Shown: positions 10,838-21,052 of the stretch, piece by piece | How the letters are laid out: every line of letters begins with the position of its first letter | Numbering within the stretch: the first letter of the stretch is position 1 | Source: Avena insularis | Taxonomy: Eukaryota; Streptophyta; Magnoliopsida; Poales; Poaceae | Length of the DNA stretch: 64,000 bases | Direction: 5' to 3' | Assembly: GCA_023614405.1 (NCBI GenBank) | Contig: JAJUPC010000225.1 | Location: 434,001 to 498,000 of the forward strand | The notes under the pieces: model-generated | The model's input: the letters and a program-made list of their open reading frames with translations, nothing else | Databases searched by the model: none | What the model was told of the DNA's origin: nothing | Translations under genes and position numbers: made by a program

Positions 10838-11682
10838 TGATAAGGGGTGTCCCGATCTTCTCGTTGAGCACGTCGTAGATGATGGTGGATGTAATGGAGA
10901 TAACTTGTGGGATGCTGTGAATCACCGGCTGTTCCCCGCTGCCAATGCAACAGATCTCAACCCAGATGGTATTCACAACTTCACACACTTGCGCACATAG
11001 CCGCTGACCACGAAGCGGTTTGGAATCTACCAATTCCCAATGGAACAGCAGAAAACACAAAGACTTTCAGTAGCAAACTCCAGATCGAATCAAAGGGGAG
11101 GTATGGTAGATATTCCTGATCGAATCAAAGAGGAACATATAATTTCAGATGAATGCTTGCAGCAGTTCATTGAAACAAATATTGGTTTAATCTAAACATG
11201 GTCTAACCCTAATTACGGCGGCTGCTAGGGTATCTATGAGGGCTGGGGCGTCCTCTCCCTAAGCAGGCCTAAAACAGCCATAACTTGGCCCAAAGCGACT
11301 TGGTTAGACTCAAAGCTGATACATACCGACCCATAGATGGGTTGGTCTGCTTAGCCTTGAGCCATATGTCATGGTGCACCTCAAACGTGTCCTGGAGCAC
11401 CACATATATCTCTTTATCATGCCTTCTCTCCTTATTGCCTCCTAGTGCGTCTTCCATCTCTCGGTCGCCTTCCTCCCTCTCCTCCCGCTGGCGCTAGTCC
11501 GATAGATGCCAAATCTAGTTAAACAATAACACAATAATTTAGGTAGTATAAAGTTCTTATGAATCAAAGTATCATGTCCAACTAGGAATGAATTCACCTT
11601 GTGATATTTTTCAATGAGGCTCAATATTTCTTTCCAGTTCAAATAGTCGAAATCAGCATGATCCATGATTGTATCCTAATCA
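10838..11682 (-). repeat. 3' LTR of element C
   Basis: On the minus strand it starts TGATTAGGATACAATC and ends CACCCCTTATCA. It matches 15387-16214. The first 230 bases carry an open frame (HKVNSFLVGH, FILPK) continuing from the internal ORF after one stop. Confidence 0.9.
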
Positions 11683-12488
11683 TCCTCCCTTTCTTCAAGA
11701 AAAGCCGTCCTCGGCTTTGGGTAAGCTGAAAGTGGAAGTAACAAAAGAACAAGCATTATCTGTGAGTATATGTATACATAACCTGTTGTATCATTTTTGT
11801 TCACGTGAATAATATGTCTACTATTCATCAAGCAACTTAAATTGCAGGTATAAGTGAAGTACAAAGAATCATGCTCATGTTGAAAAACAAATAAATATAT
11901 AGTCTTTTTGTTCAATATTAAATTCAGTTTTCTCAAAGAAGATCTATGATCAAATTTGTGATGAACAAGATCAAACCAATTCAAACTATGTGAAAACCGA
12001 ATTGATTCAGGCCATGCTTCAACTACGCTACTCCGATTATTAGGAACATAATCATTTTGTTCAGTATGTAACATGTAACTCAATTTGCAAATATCAGTGA
12101 AGTATATAGTAGTAGCACACTTATGCAACACGTTGTGGGACAAACACAAGGTGTATGAAAAATCGGATTCAAATCTAGAAAGATTGGAACAATCCAACAT
12201 AGGTAAAGTTACTTTTGTTGGGTGGACTATATCAACTAGATGAGAATTTACTTTCATATTATCACAAATTGTAGTATCTATCCCACCACAAAGATATCTT
12301 GACACATAGCATGTATGGCTAAACACAACAAGTTTCAATTCAGCAATTCTATCACATGTAATGCATATGTGATCAACAAGAAAATTTTCATCCATGCTAT
12401 ATTCACCAATTAGATTAAAGATGAAATAAGGAGAATATGTGCTAGAATTCAGACATGAAATTTCAGAAATCCTATCCATAGCACACAT
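11676..12488 (-). CDS. Unknown ORF of element C (270 aa)
   Basis: An open frame of 270 codons ends at a TAG made by the first bases of the 3' LTR. No gag or pol motif is visible. Seen: several Cys-containing stretches (HICITCDRIAEL, CYVSRYLCGG), a hydrophobic run near the end (SQIMLVLLLLPLSAY) that could be membrane-spanning, and a C-terminal FLEEREDD that overlaps the purine tract. Translation to the 3' LTR edge matches how pol ends in related elements (GEEDE...EGGD), so it may be the tail of a longer former ORF; the upstream part at 12654-12947 is in the same frame. The start codon at 12488 may not be the original one. The position before the 3' LTR is where env-like genes sit, but I see no proof of that. 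Confidence 0.5.
   Translation of the reverse strand: MCAMDRISEISCLNSSTYSPYFIFNLIGEYSMDENFLVDHICITCDRIAELKLVVFSHTCYVSRYLCGGIDTTICDNMKVNSHLVDIVHPTKVTLPMLDCSNLSRFESDFSYTLCLSHNVLHKCATTIYFTDICKLSYMLHTEQNDYVPNNRSSVVEAWPESIRFSHSLNWFDLVHHKFDHRSSLRKLNLILNKKTIYLFVFQHEHDSLYFTYTCNLSCLMNSRHIIHVNKNDTTGYVYIYSQIMLVLLLLPLSAYPKPRTAFLEEREDD
11683..11702 (-). promoter_or_regulatory. Polypurine tract of element C
   Basis: On the minus strand it reads CTTGAAGAAAGGGAGGA directly before the 3' LTR start. This is the expected plus-strand DNA primer site. Confidence 0.8.
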
Positions 12489-12653
12489 CTCATATTCATA
12501 GGTTCATTTAGCATGATGTAATACACAATATCAGTAGGTGGTATTCGAGCAAGTATTTCCTCATTTGTAATCAGTACTACATGCTTAAAAGTCAGATTTG
12601 CAAAGCATCACTCGGTGCTGAAATTGTTGTGCTTGTAAAGTTACAAGAATCAA

Positions 12654-12947
12654 CTAGCAAAGAAATAGACTCACTGAATGCCTTATTGGTTGGTTGTAGC
12701 CCAAATCAGTGACATTATCAATGTCATCCTCCATATATGTAGTAGTCTTTGGAACATCTTTCTCAAGTGATGATACCCGATCGTGTGATACAGGTTGTAA
12801 AATAGGCGGCTCCCTTTCTTTGAAAGAAACCTGCATATCACACGGTACAACACTAGAAGTAGACAAGATTATGTTAGTAGACACCTCACATGTCTCATTG
12901 ACGTCCACTCTCAAAATTTCTAGAATAGGCCATGTGTAGTTGTACAA
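12654..12947 (-). pseudogene. Upstream part of unknown ORF of element C
   Basis: 97 codons in the same minus frame as 11676-12488, separated by stops. Contains an acidic/Ser-Thr stretch (TTTYMEDDIDNVTDLGY). Another frame just after it (LVDSCNFTSTTISAPSDALQ) seems to continue the protein, so at least one frameshift lies at about 12650. Together the fragments suggest an original protein of over 400 residues. No family recognised. Confidence 0.35.
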
Positions 12948-13263
12948 AAACCTAAAACACAGAAATTGCTTGAAATCCTCCCAAAGGAATGTTTTACCTA
13001 TGACCCATACATAGTCCTAGCGTCCTTCCACCAACGAGTTACCTTTGCATCGACACGTCGGCGAGCGAGAATATATTCTGTATGGCCATTAAACTTGCTA
13101 TCGAAAGTACAAAATCTCGCAAAACCACTGAGCATGTGAGATTCCCAAGACGTATATTACATGGATGATCTACTGTCCAATCTCCACTTGACTTTAGTTG
13201 CATCATATGCCATGCCGACCACAATACCTAAATAGTCATGGTAAACATCGTTTGATTTCTACA

Positions 13264-14175
13264 TGATGTGGACATCCCATCTATTGATACAACCGTGGTA
13301 CCTACAGCTACACACATACAAGGACCTATCACTCGATCTGCCCAAACAACAACTATCGGTACTTTCGTTTCTTGGAACTATTCCTCACATACATGAGAAT
13401 ATGATGCTGCCTAAATCAGATGTATTTCTTACTCTTAGGAATGATGGACCAAGCATGGATGAGAGGGAAAAGCATTGGAGCATGGCCATGGATGAAGATG
13501 GCAGGAAGCATGTGATGTTTCAAGAGAAGGCCACGGATGAAGATTTCAGAACTTTGAGGCCTCCATAATGAAGAAAGAAGGCTTGGACGAAATATTCAAG
13601 ATTAATACTTCACAAATTCATCCATAGCTTAATACGGTGCTGCGACACCTTTAATTTGGAGCGGCATGTAATTTTCGCAGGATTTTAATTAGCCACTTTT
13701 TAGAGTCCGTAATTGAGGGGAAAAGGACTTCTAGGGTTGGATTCGGCCACCACTTCCATGGCTAGCCGAAACCCCACCTTTTCCTCCTTAAATACTCCCT
13801 ATAGCCGTCACCATAGACTCGAATTTTGTTTAGACATTAAGTTAGCCATCATAGCAACTTCGCCAAGGCTCGGCGTCATGAGGCCTCTTGTACCAGCACC
13901 TATCTGAGGATCCCACCTTTTCAATAAAGCTTTCATCTTAATCCGCAATATCTTGATTGCAATATTGGTTCTTACTTGTTCTCGATTTCAGGTAGGAATT
14001 AAGACCCTCGTTGGTCAGGCTGATCGTGTTCCCGCAGGATCGGTAACCTCCAGGAGATTGGCCTAGCGATTGCATTGGCGCTCGTGCTTACACGTGTAGT
14101 CGGATCGTCAAGCCCGAACTCCACCAAATCGACTTTCACCATCTCATCGAAAGATCGGACACCTTTGCCCTATCA
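13264..14175 (+). repeat. Solo LTR of family A, with target duplication
   Basis: TGATGTGGACATCC to TTTGCCCTATCA, 912 bases, plus orientation. It is flanked by identical CTACA at 13259-13263 and 14176-14180. There is no PBS or internal sequence, so this is an ordinary solo LTR left by LTR-LTR recombination. It splits the internal region of C. Confidence 0.95.
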
Positions 14176-14180
14176 CTACA

Positions 14181-15374
14181 TCACATCAACACTAGTAGAA
14201 GTCATGATCAGTACATTAGTACAGAAAAAGAAAATCTGGTGGTGGAACTCTCACAACTCATTTGAAATTGAAAGAAAACATGTATCTTACTGTTCCAAAG
14301 TGAATTCGGATAGCTTACCAACTTGTATGAGCAAAACATGCACGGATGTGGCGAAGCGAATACCGAGGGAAAACAAATTTATCACACGACAACCAGGAGT
14401 ATATAGTGGAGCTTGGTACGGATACCTAACAACACCAATTCATAAATCCTAGTGCTGACCTTATGACAATGACCCACGGAAACACACACAGTGGAGATAA
14501 ATGGGTCAATTGCAACTCTGAAAAGAAGCTCAAAATTGAGGTATATCGGAGTATTGCTCGTGTTGCAATGCACAAGGAGATACGCTAGCAATGACTCAAC
14601 AAAATGGGCACCAGATTGCTAAACTAAGCATCCCGAAGGGCACTAAGCATGCTAGTCTCGTAGGATAGTTCTAGACACCAAGAAAGGCTTACTAAGGCTT
14701 ACAAAGATAGAAACGCTATGTGGACTCAGTAAAAAAAATTAACCTGAAAATGGTCTGCAAAAAAACGGCCCAAAATCCTGCAGCGGACTGAAAGCCTTCG
14801 TACAACCCACAGAATTATGCACGTGGTGTGGCGACACTTTGCTGCTTCGCTCGAACACGTAGTACCTCGGGCGTGTCTCGGTCGGCGAGGAACAGCCACG
14901 TTTTTTTACGCTCGCTCGGACGTACTATCTCAGACTTGTCTCACGTCCGGTGAGGAGCGGCTAAGAAGATTTTTTTTTGTTTTGCTTGGTAGGAAGCACG
15001 TACAGATCGGATCGGACCTTTTTTTTTCTTTCTTTCTTTCAAAAATAGATCTAGCAACTCCAACTCAACAAAATAAAAACAGATCTACTAGATCTAAAAC
15101 TCCAGAACACGAGAACAGTCCAGAAACAGTCTAAAACTCCGATTATGAGACAAACTTAGGCGAAAACTAGACAAAAACTAGATAAAAACTACGACTCAGA
15201 TTTAAAAGAAAGGCTACACAAAAATACTATGATCAGCAACTAGAACTCACGAACAGTGTTATCTAGACAAAGGCAATAAACTATGAACCCTGATATTTTT
15301 GTGTGGCTTTTTCTGTATAGGACTAAAACAACTAGTCTATGAGTATGAATTGCTCACCGAGTAAACCTGAGAAT
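14181..15374 (-). other. Leader region of element C
   Basis: Region between the C primer site and the solo LTR. On the plus strand it is rich in T-runs around 14969-15040 and in ACTAGA-type repeats around 15050-15200. Scattered short frames only. I see no convincing gene or RNA. Confidence 0.5.
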
Positions 15375-15386
15375 TTGATACCAAGA
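15371..15386 (-). promoter_or_regulatory. PBS of element C
   Basis: On the minus strand TCTTGGTATCAAATTC follows the 5' LTR. TGGTATCA matches the complement of the 3' end of initiator Met-tRNA; the next bases have diverged. Confidence 0.7.
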
Positions 15387-16214
15387 TGATATGGGGTGGC
15401 CTGATCTTCTCGTTGAGCACGTCATAGATGATGGTGGATGTAATTGAGATAACTTGTGGGATGCTGTGAATCACCGGCTGTTCCCCATTGCCAATGCAGC
15501 AGATCTCAACCCGGATGGTATTGCAACTTCACACACTTGCGCCGTGAAATCGCGATCCGCAGCGGTTTGCAATATACCAATTCCCAATGGAACAACGAAA
15601 ACGAAGACTTTCGATGCAAACTCCAGAATCAAAGTGGAGGTATGGTAGATATTCTGATCGAATCAAAGAGGAACATATAATTTCAGATGAATGCTTGCAG
15701 TTCAGCGAAACAAATATTAGTTTAATCTAAGCGTGGTCTAACCCTAATTGCGGCTGCTAGGGTATATATGAGGCTGGGGCGTCCTCCCCTAAGCAGGCCT
15801 AAAAGCAGGCGTAACTTGGCCCCAAGCTGACTTGGTTCGACTCAAGCTGATACATACCGACCCATAGATGGGATCGGTCTACTTAGCCTTGAGCCATATG
15901 TTGTGGTGCACCTCAAACGTGTCCTGGCGCGCCACATATCTCTCTTTATCATGCCTTCTCTCCTTATTGCCTCCTAGTGCGTCTTCCATCTCTCGGTCGC
16001 CTTCCTCCCTCTCCTCCCGCTGACGCTAGTCCGATAGATGCCAAATCTAGTCAAACAATAAGACAATGATTTAGGTAGTATAAAGTTCTTATAAATCAAA
16101 GTATCATGTCCAACTAGGAATGAATTCACCTTGTGATATTTTTCAATGAGGCTCAATATTTCTTTCCAGTTCAAACAGTCAAAATCAACATGATCCATGA
16201 TTGTATCCTCATCA
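15387..16214 (-). repeat. 5' LTR of element C
   Basis: On the minus strand it starts TGATGAGGATACAATC and ends CACCCCATATCA, 828 bases. The first 240 bases encode the LTR peptide (LSLIEKYHKVNSFLVGHD, NFILPKSL, then GRRGRKATE). Confidence 0.9.
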
Positions 16215-16640
16215 TGTAAGGCAGGCATTGTCCAACTCCTTCTGCCGGTCATACATCATAAAGCTGAGGTGGTCCACTTGATGCTTCAGCTCTGGGTGAC
16301 GTGGTACCTCCAGTGGCTGTCCCATAACATCACGCCTTGGATAGAACTCAAAGCGGGTGCCCTTGATCTGATTGGTACTCTGCCCACACAGGCGGGCAAG
16401 AGCTTCCTGCATGGCCCTGGCAAGTCCATCTAGCCAGTTGTTCTCCCTTAAGATGATCTGGACTCCCTCTGAGGTGGGGGCTTCAATCTTCCCTCTGAGA
16501 CTTGCAACAATCATCCATTGCAATTCTCCTCCATCTCGATCGTTGAACTGAGCTCCGAAGAACTCGGGATGCAGGCACTCCAGAAGTTCCGAGAGTTGGT
16601 CCAAGTCACGCTCAAAGATGAGATCTCCTCCATTCCCCAA
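16215..16640 (-). pseudogene. Pre-gag ORF of D, N-terminal part
   Basis: 142 codons open on the minus strand from ATG at 16640 to the C insertion. Seen: GELQWMIVASLRGKIEAP, EGVQIILRENNW, then a helix-like LDGLARAMQEALARL and a TRFEFYPRRD stretch. The pattern strand, strand, strand, Ala-rich helix is like a double-stranded-RNA-binding fold and resembles the matching part of E's pre-gag ORF (52577-52830). That comparison is my inference from pattern only. Element C interrupts the ORF; it resumes at 10837. Confidence 0.65.
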
Positions 16641-16805
16641 CTAGTAAAACTTGCTATACTTCACGTCCATCTATAAGAATGTAGGATGAGTAAGTTAGTA
16701 GAGTGATCAAGTGTATTAAATTTTATGTAGGTTTGCAAGAATTTTGAGGAACATGAATTTTTATGAAAGAATCTAAGTGATAAGAATGTGAATAAGTTTT
16801 TCATA
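16641..16805 (-). other. Leader of D upstream of the pre-gag ORF
   Basis: AT-rich noncoding sequence, continuous with 20963-21035 once element G is removed. Nothing else seen. Confidence 0.6.
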
Positions 16806-16810
16806 AATAC

Positions 16811-17785
16811 TGATGCAACCCAATACATGGCATTCACCATTGGTCCACACCATGCTACATCAACCATGCCCACAAAGGTGAATTCATTCCATATCTCACC
16901 CTCTTTTGGTTATTATGTGAATGGGATCCTACCTGAGACAAGTGCTAATGCTATGACCAGGCCCATGACCATGACACCAGCAGGGAGGCAGCGAAGACCC
17001 CAGGAACCAAGACCCTCAAGCAAGAGGCATTGAAGAGAAGGAGGAAGAGGACTTCCGGCACCAGGCCCAGCGCCACCAGAATCACCTGTTGGAACTTTGA
17101 CAACCAGCCCGTGAACAGGCCTCCAGGAAGTTACAGGCGCACAAACCGGCAAACCGGCCCTCCCGCCGAAACCACTCTCTGTAAGCCCTTCCGGCAGACG
17201 ACCGAGAAAAAAGGTCACCGCCAGAAATGTCGGCGCCAACTCCGGCGGCGCCAGACTTATCGCCCGCTTGCGCGGTCTGCGTCTTTGTAAAGGGTTTGAT
17301 GCCCAGAATATTCCCCCCACCTACCCCTTCGCCCCTAGTACTATAAATAGCCCCCTTGTGGCTCAGATCTAGTTGGAGTTGATGATGAATGAAGGCTTAT
17401 GCCTAACCATAGATGGGAACCCCTCTCTATAGTTGATCTATGAGTTGTACAAGGCCTTGGAGTTCGGTGTTTGTTTCCAAGTTGTCAAGACCCTCCTCAA
17501 GTGTTTGGTCTCTCCTCATCAAGGATTCTAGTAGTGCTAGGTCTCTCCCCTTTGGGGATTCTACTTGGTTGCTACTCTCTCCTTGATTTGGATTCTACCA
17601 TCCGCTTGACGATCTATCCTTTGGTGATTCTACCTAACGGTCTCTGAGATTCTATTGGATTGGTTGTTGAACCAGCAGAACCGTCGAACCAGGTTGTGTT
17701 TGCGTGCGTTTGTATCTTTACCTTACGTTTGTGTTGCGTTCATCGTGTTCATCGGGTTCCCCCTCACTCCCCTCCTCAAATTCCA
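16811..17785 (+). repeat. 5' LTR of element G (3' end deleted)
   Basis: Starts TGATGCAACCCAATAC. Contains a TATA box (TATAAATAG, 17342-17350). It matches the 3' LTR until CCTCAAATTC at about 17785, then runs into gag-like sequence. About 70 bases of LTR end and the PBS are missing, so this copy cannot prime reverse transcription. Confidence 0.85.
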
Positions 17786-17804
17786 CTAAGTTTGGTCCAC
17801 AAAT

Positions 17805-18911
17805 TTGTTGCTTTGGGACCAACAAGCTCGTCATCGTCACCCTCAAGCGGTGGACCCAAATTCTCCTCAACCTCAACTTCTAGCAGAGCATGGTCCACCA
17901 CCACACCAAGCAATCATCGACATGCACCAACCTAGGGAACGCCATGATGAAGCGAACCACAATTATAGGCGTCGTCATCCTCCTCATGAACACCATGTGC
18001 AACTTCAACACAATCAAGCACTGGCATGGGATACAAGTGATGATGATGAGGATGCATGCCAAGCTCAACGCAACAACCGGCATGGCAATCAAGAGCCTCC
18101 TCCTCCGCCTCCACGCCCTCCAAGTGACGCAAGTATGCACCAAGAACGTTGCAACAACCACCATGAGCGTGATGATGGCAAGTTTGGAAAGCTCAAGTTC
18201 GTTATGCCCAAGTTCAAAGGAGAATAAAATGCCAATGCATACCTTGAATGGGAGCTCAAAGTCGACAAGATCTTCCGACTCCACAACTTCTCCGAAGAGA
18301 AGAATGTGGCAATGGCATCTCTTGAGTTTGAGGATTACGCCAATGTTTGGTGGGAAGACTACCAAAGCAATCGTGAGAAGCACGAAGAACCACCGGTCAC
18401 CACTTGGACCGAGATGAAGAATGTGATGTTTGCAAGATTTGTCCCCGAGCATTATCGCCAAGACCTCTTCGACAAGCTACAAAACTTGAAGCAAGGCACA
18501 AAGACAATTGAAGAGTTCTATAAGGAGATGGAGATGACTATGATGAGAGCCGATGTGAAGGAGCTCGAAGAGAAAACAATAGCACAGTTCCTCAACGGTT
18601 TGAACCACCCAATATGCAAAATAGTCGACTTCCATCCATACAAGACTCTCGTCAACCTTCTTCACCAAGCAACCAAGGCCGAACGCCACTTGCAAAAGGA
18701 ACATGCTTATGATAAGCAAAGGGCGTACTTCGCTTCAATCAACTCGAATACCCCCTCCAAGCCAACAAACCAAGCACCAAGCTCCTCCAAGCAATCCAAG
18801 ACACCTATGGCATCCTCCTCCAACACAACAACGGATAATAAAGTAGTTTGCTACAAGTGTGGAGGAAAGGGCCTAAATCTTCTGAGTGCATCAACACAAG
18901 AGTCATGCTAA
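17805..18911 (+). pseudogene. gag: gag of element G
   Basis: N-terminal half: Gln/His/Pro/Asn-rich linker with an EPPPPPPRPP run, ending KLKFVMPKFKGE and an in-frame TAA at 18225-18227. It continues in the same frame with YLEWELKVDKIFRLHNFSEEK, ASLEFEDYANVWWEDY, FVPEHYRQDLFDKLQNLKQG and IAQFLNGLNHPI, the standard gag core of CRM-type elements. Zinc knuckle CYKCGGKG begins near 18850 and then shifts frame; the H and last C are in the next frame. The original start lies in the deleted region upstream. Confidence 0.85.
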
Positions 18912-18914
18912 CGG

Positions 18915-19844
18915 ATGAAAACGGCGCAACATACTCCTGGCGAAGATGAATTTGAAGCTTTGACTCAAGCCGCTATCACAAAGGATGCCGCGATGCAAGA
19001 TGAGGACACGCTTCTATGTGAACATGATCCAAGCCCCTCACTTGTCATCGCCCAAGTCTTGACGACCAACTCCATCCCTAGAGAGGACCAACGCCTTAAC
19101 ATCTTCTAAACCCGAGCCAGAATTGATGGCAAGTCTATAAAAGTTATCATTGATGGAGGAAATTGTCACAACCTTGCGAGCATCGATCTTTGTGAGAAAC
19201 TCAAGTTACCATACATGGAGCACCCTCGTCCCTATCATGTAAAGTGGCTTGATGACGATGGCACCATTCAAATCAAACACAAGGTCAACGTCTCCTTCAA
19301 GATTGGTCCATATCAAGACACCGTCGAGTGTGATGTCGTGCCTATGACTGTGTGTCACATGCTCCTTGGAAGACCATGGCAATACGACAAGGGCGCACTA
19401 CATGATGGTACCTCCAACCAATACTCCTTTAAGTGGAATGACAAGACGTTTGTGCTACAACATATGACGCCAAGCCAAATTATCACTTCCAACATGACGT
19501 TGTTGCCCAAGATAAAACAAGCTAAGGACCCTTGTGAGTTGAGTGGTGAGAGTGTGATCCACCAACACGTGAGTGAGTGCTACAAGCCTCAAATGAGTGG
19601 AAAAATCATGAGTTCCACGCCGCATGCCACCACACGTGAGAAGAGTGATTTGAGTGTGACCAATACTAACAATCCGTCATACAACTCTTTCTCCTTGTTG
19701 TCGGTTTTGCAGGATACACAACCTCACCCACCACCTACAAGGAACACGATACAATATCTCCAACCACACCTTGATGACAAGCTCAACTTCAAGATCTTCA
19801 GCCAATTTGAACAAGGCTACGACACCGGAGATCCAACAACATAG
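18915..19844 (+). pseudogene. pol: Protease of element G
   Basis: Aspartic protease: IIDGGNCHNLAS near 19150 carries the catalytic Asp in the IDGG form used by this clade, followed by HPYH-like and LLGRPWQYDKGALHDG (strands around the flap and C-terminus), SNQYSFKWNDK and MTPSQI. A TAA at about 19108 separates it from the linker after gag. After about 19713 the sequence should enter RT, but it goes instead into an unrelated linker and the last codons before the purine tract, so RT to integrase are deleted. Confidence 0.8.
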
Positions 19845-19910
19845 AAGCTCAAGACCATGTGCACACCTCTCTCCCTATATGATGATGGAACTTTGTCGAG
19901 GACGACTCGT

Positions 19911-19927
19911 TTTGAAGCGGGGGGAGA
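19911..19927 (+). promoter_or_regulatory. Polypurine tract of element G
   Basis: TTTGAAGCGGGGGGAGA directly before the 3' LTR. Confidence 0.8.
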
Positions 19928-20957
19928 TGATGCAGCCCAATACATGGCATTCACCATTGGTCCACACCATGGTACATCAACCATGCCCACAAAGGTGAAT
20001 TCATTCCATATCTCACCATCTTTTGGTTATTATGTGAATGGGATCCTACCTGAGACAAGTGCCAATGCTATGACCAGGCCCATGACCATGGCATGTGAGG
20101 AGGCGACAAGAGACTCGAGACCAAGACCCCCAAGCAAGAGGCATGGAAGAGGAGGAAGAGGACTTAGGCGCCCGGGCCAGCGCCACAGAATCCAGCTTGG
20201 AACTTTCGGCCACCATCCCGGCGAACTGGAGCCTCCACCGGAACTTCCGGCGCACAAACCGGCGAACCAGCCCTCCCGCTGAAACCACTCTCTGTAAGCC
20301 CTTCTGGAAGACGACCGAGAAAACCGGTCACCGCCGGAAATTTCCACGCCAACTCGGCCGCGCGCGGAAATTATTGCGAGCCAGACAATACCAAGAAGCG
20401 CATCTTGTAAAGGGTTTGATGCCAGAATATTCCTCCACCTGCCCCTTCGCCCCTAGTACTATAAATATCCCCCTTGTGGCTCAGATCTAGTTGGAGTTGA
20501 TGATGAATGAAGGCTTGTGCCTAACCCTAGATGGGAACCCCTCTCTATAGTTAATCTATGAGTTGTACAAGGCCTTGGAGTTCGGTGTTTGTCTCCAAGT
20601 CGTCAAGACCCTCCTCAAGTGTTTGGTCACTCCTCTTCAAGGATTCTAGTAGTGCTAGGTCTCTCCCCTTTGGGATTCTACTTGGTTGCTACTCTCTCCT
20701 TGATTTGGATTCTACCATCCGCTTGCCGATCTCTCCTTTTGTGATTCTACCTAACGGTCTCTCGCTGAGGATTCTATTGGATTGGTTGTTCGAACCAATG
20801 GGAGCAAATCGAATCGGGTTGTGTTTGCGTGCGTTTGTATCTTTACCTTACGTTTATGTTGCGTTCATCGTGTTCATCGGGTTCCCCCTCACTCCCCGCC
20901 TCAAATCCGTGAAGATCGGGCCACCCTAGGGTCAATCCCACAAGGGATCCCATATCA
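19928..20957 (+). repeat. 3' LTR of element G
   Basis: TGATGCAGCCCAATAC to GATCCCATATCA, 1030 bases. TATA-like TATAAATAT at 20460-20468. Its first 250 bases stay open in frame with the end of the element (PTKVNSFHISPSFGYY). Confidence 0.9.
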
Positions 20958-20962
20958 AATAC

Positions 20963-21035
20963 TCACTTCTTTTGTTTTGAAACTAAGTTTTTGATTCAAG
21001 CGTCCATTATAAACTAGTGTCTCCTATGGTCAGGA
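20963..21035 (-). other. Leader of D next to its PBS
   Basis: Short noncoding segment of D between its PBS and the G insertion. Confidence 0.6.
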
Positions 21036-21036
21036 T

Positions 21037-21052
21037 GGCTCTGGTACCAACT
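21037..21052 (-). promoter_or_regulatory. PBS of element D
   Basis: On the minus strand AGTTGGTACCAGAGCC follows the LTR end GGGTGTTGACA. TGGTACCAGAGCC differs by one base from the complement of the initiator Met-tRNA 3' end. Confidence 0.85.

Larger units (their letters stand above)
1..11655. repeat. Giant inverted repeat (two ~5.8-kb arms)
   Basis: Seen: 1-3943 read forward matches 7923-11655 read in reverse complement through the same series of parts (LTR_C, pre-gag ORF tail, gag, CCHC knuckle, protease, RT start). The arms meet in a run of family-A LTRs that switches orientation at about 5840. The plus arm stops in D's RT at 3943 and the minus arm starts at the same codon at 7923. The arms differ by many 1-3 base indels and some substitutions. 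The left arm runs off the window, so the true arm length is unknown. It may be a real inverted duplication or a fold-back read or assembly artefact. Confidence 0.85.
10838..16214 (-). mobile_element. Element C: non-autonomous gypsy-type LTR element
   Basis: 5' LTR 15387-16214, PBS just inside it, internal region 11683-15386, purine tract, 3' LTR 10838-11682, all on the minus strand. The flanks are TGTAG (10833-10837) and TGTAA (16215-16219), a 5-bp target duplication with one change. The internal region, apart from a nested solo LTR_A, is 2.8 kb and shows no gag, protease, RT or integrase, only one unknown ORF. The element must have depended on an autonomous partner. Its LTR framework resembles family F, so a CRM-like partner is plausible. 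Rice Spip and Squiq, which are paired with RIRE3 and RIRE8, are the kind of precedent I have in mind. Confidence 0.85.
16811..20957 (+). mobile_element. Element G: gag-protease-only CRM-like element
   Basis: LTRs at 16811-17785 and 19928-20957, flanked by AATAC (16806-16810 and 20958-20962). The internal 2.1 kb holds gag and protease but no RT, RNase H or integrase, and the end of the 5' LTR plus PBS is deleted. The gag core and protease match elements A and B. It lies in the leader of D on the opposite strand. Confidence 0.9.

Noticed and set aside
17880..18461. Minus-strand 193-aa ORF under G gag
   Set aside because: Antisense to a clear gag core; no independent motif.
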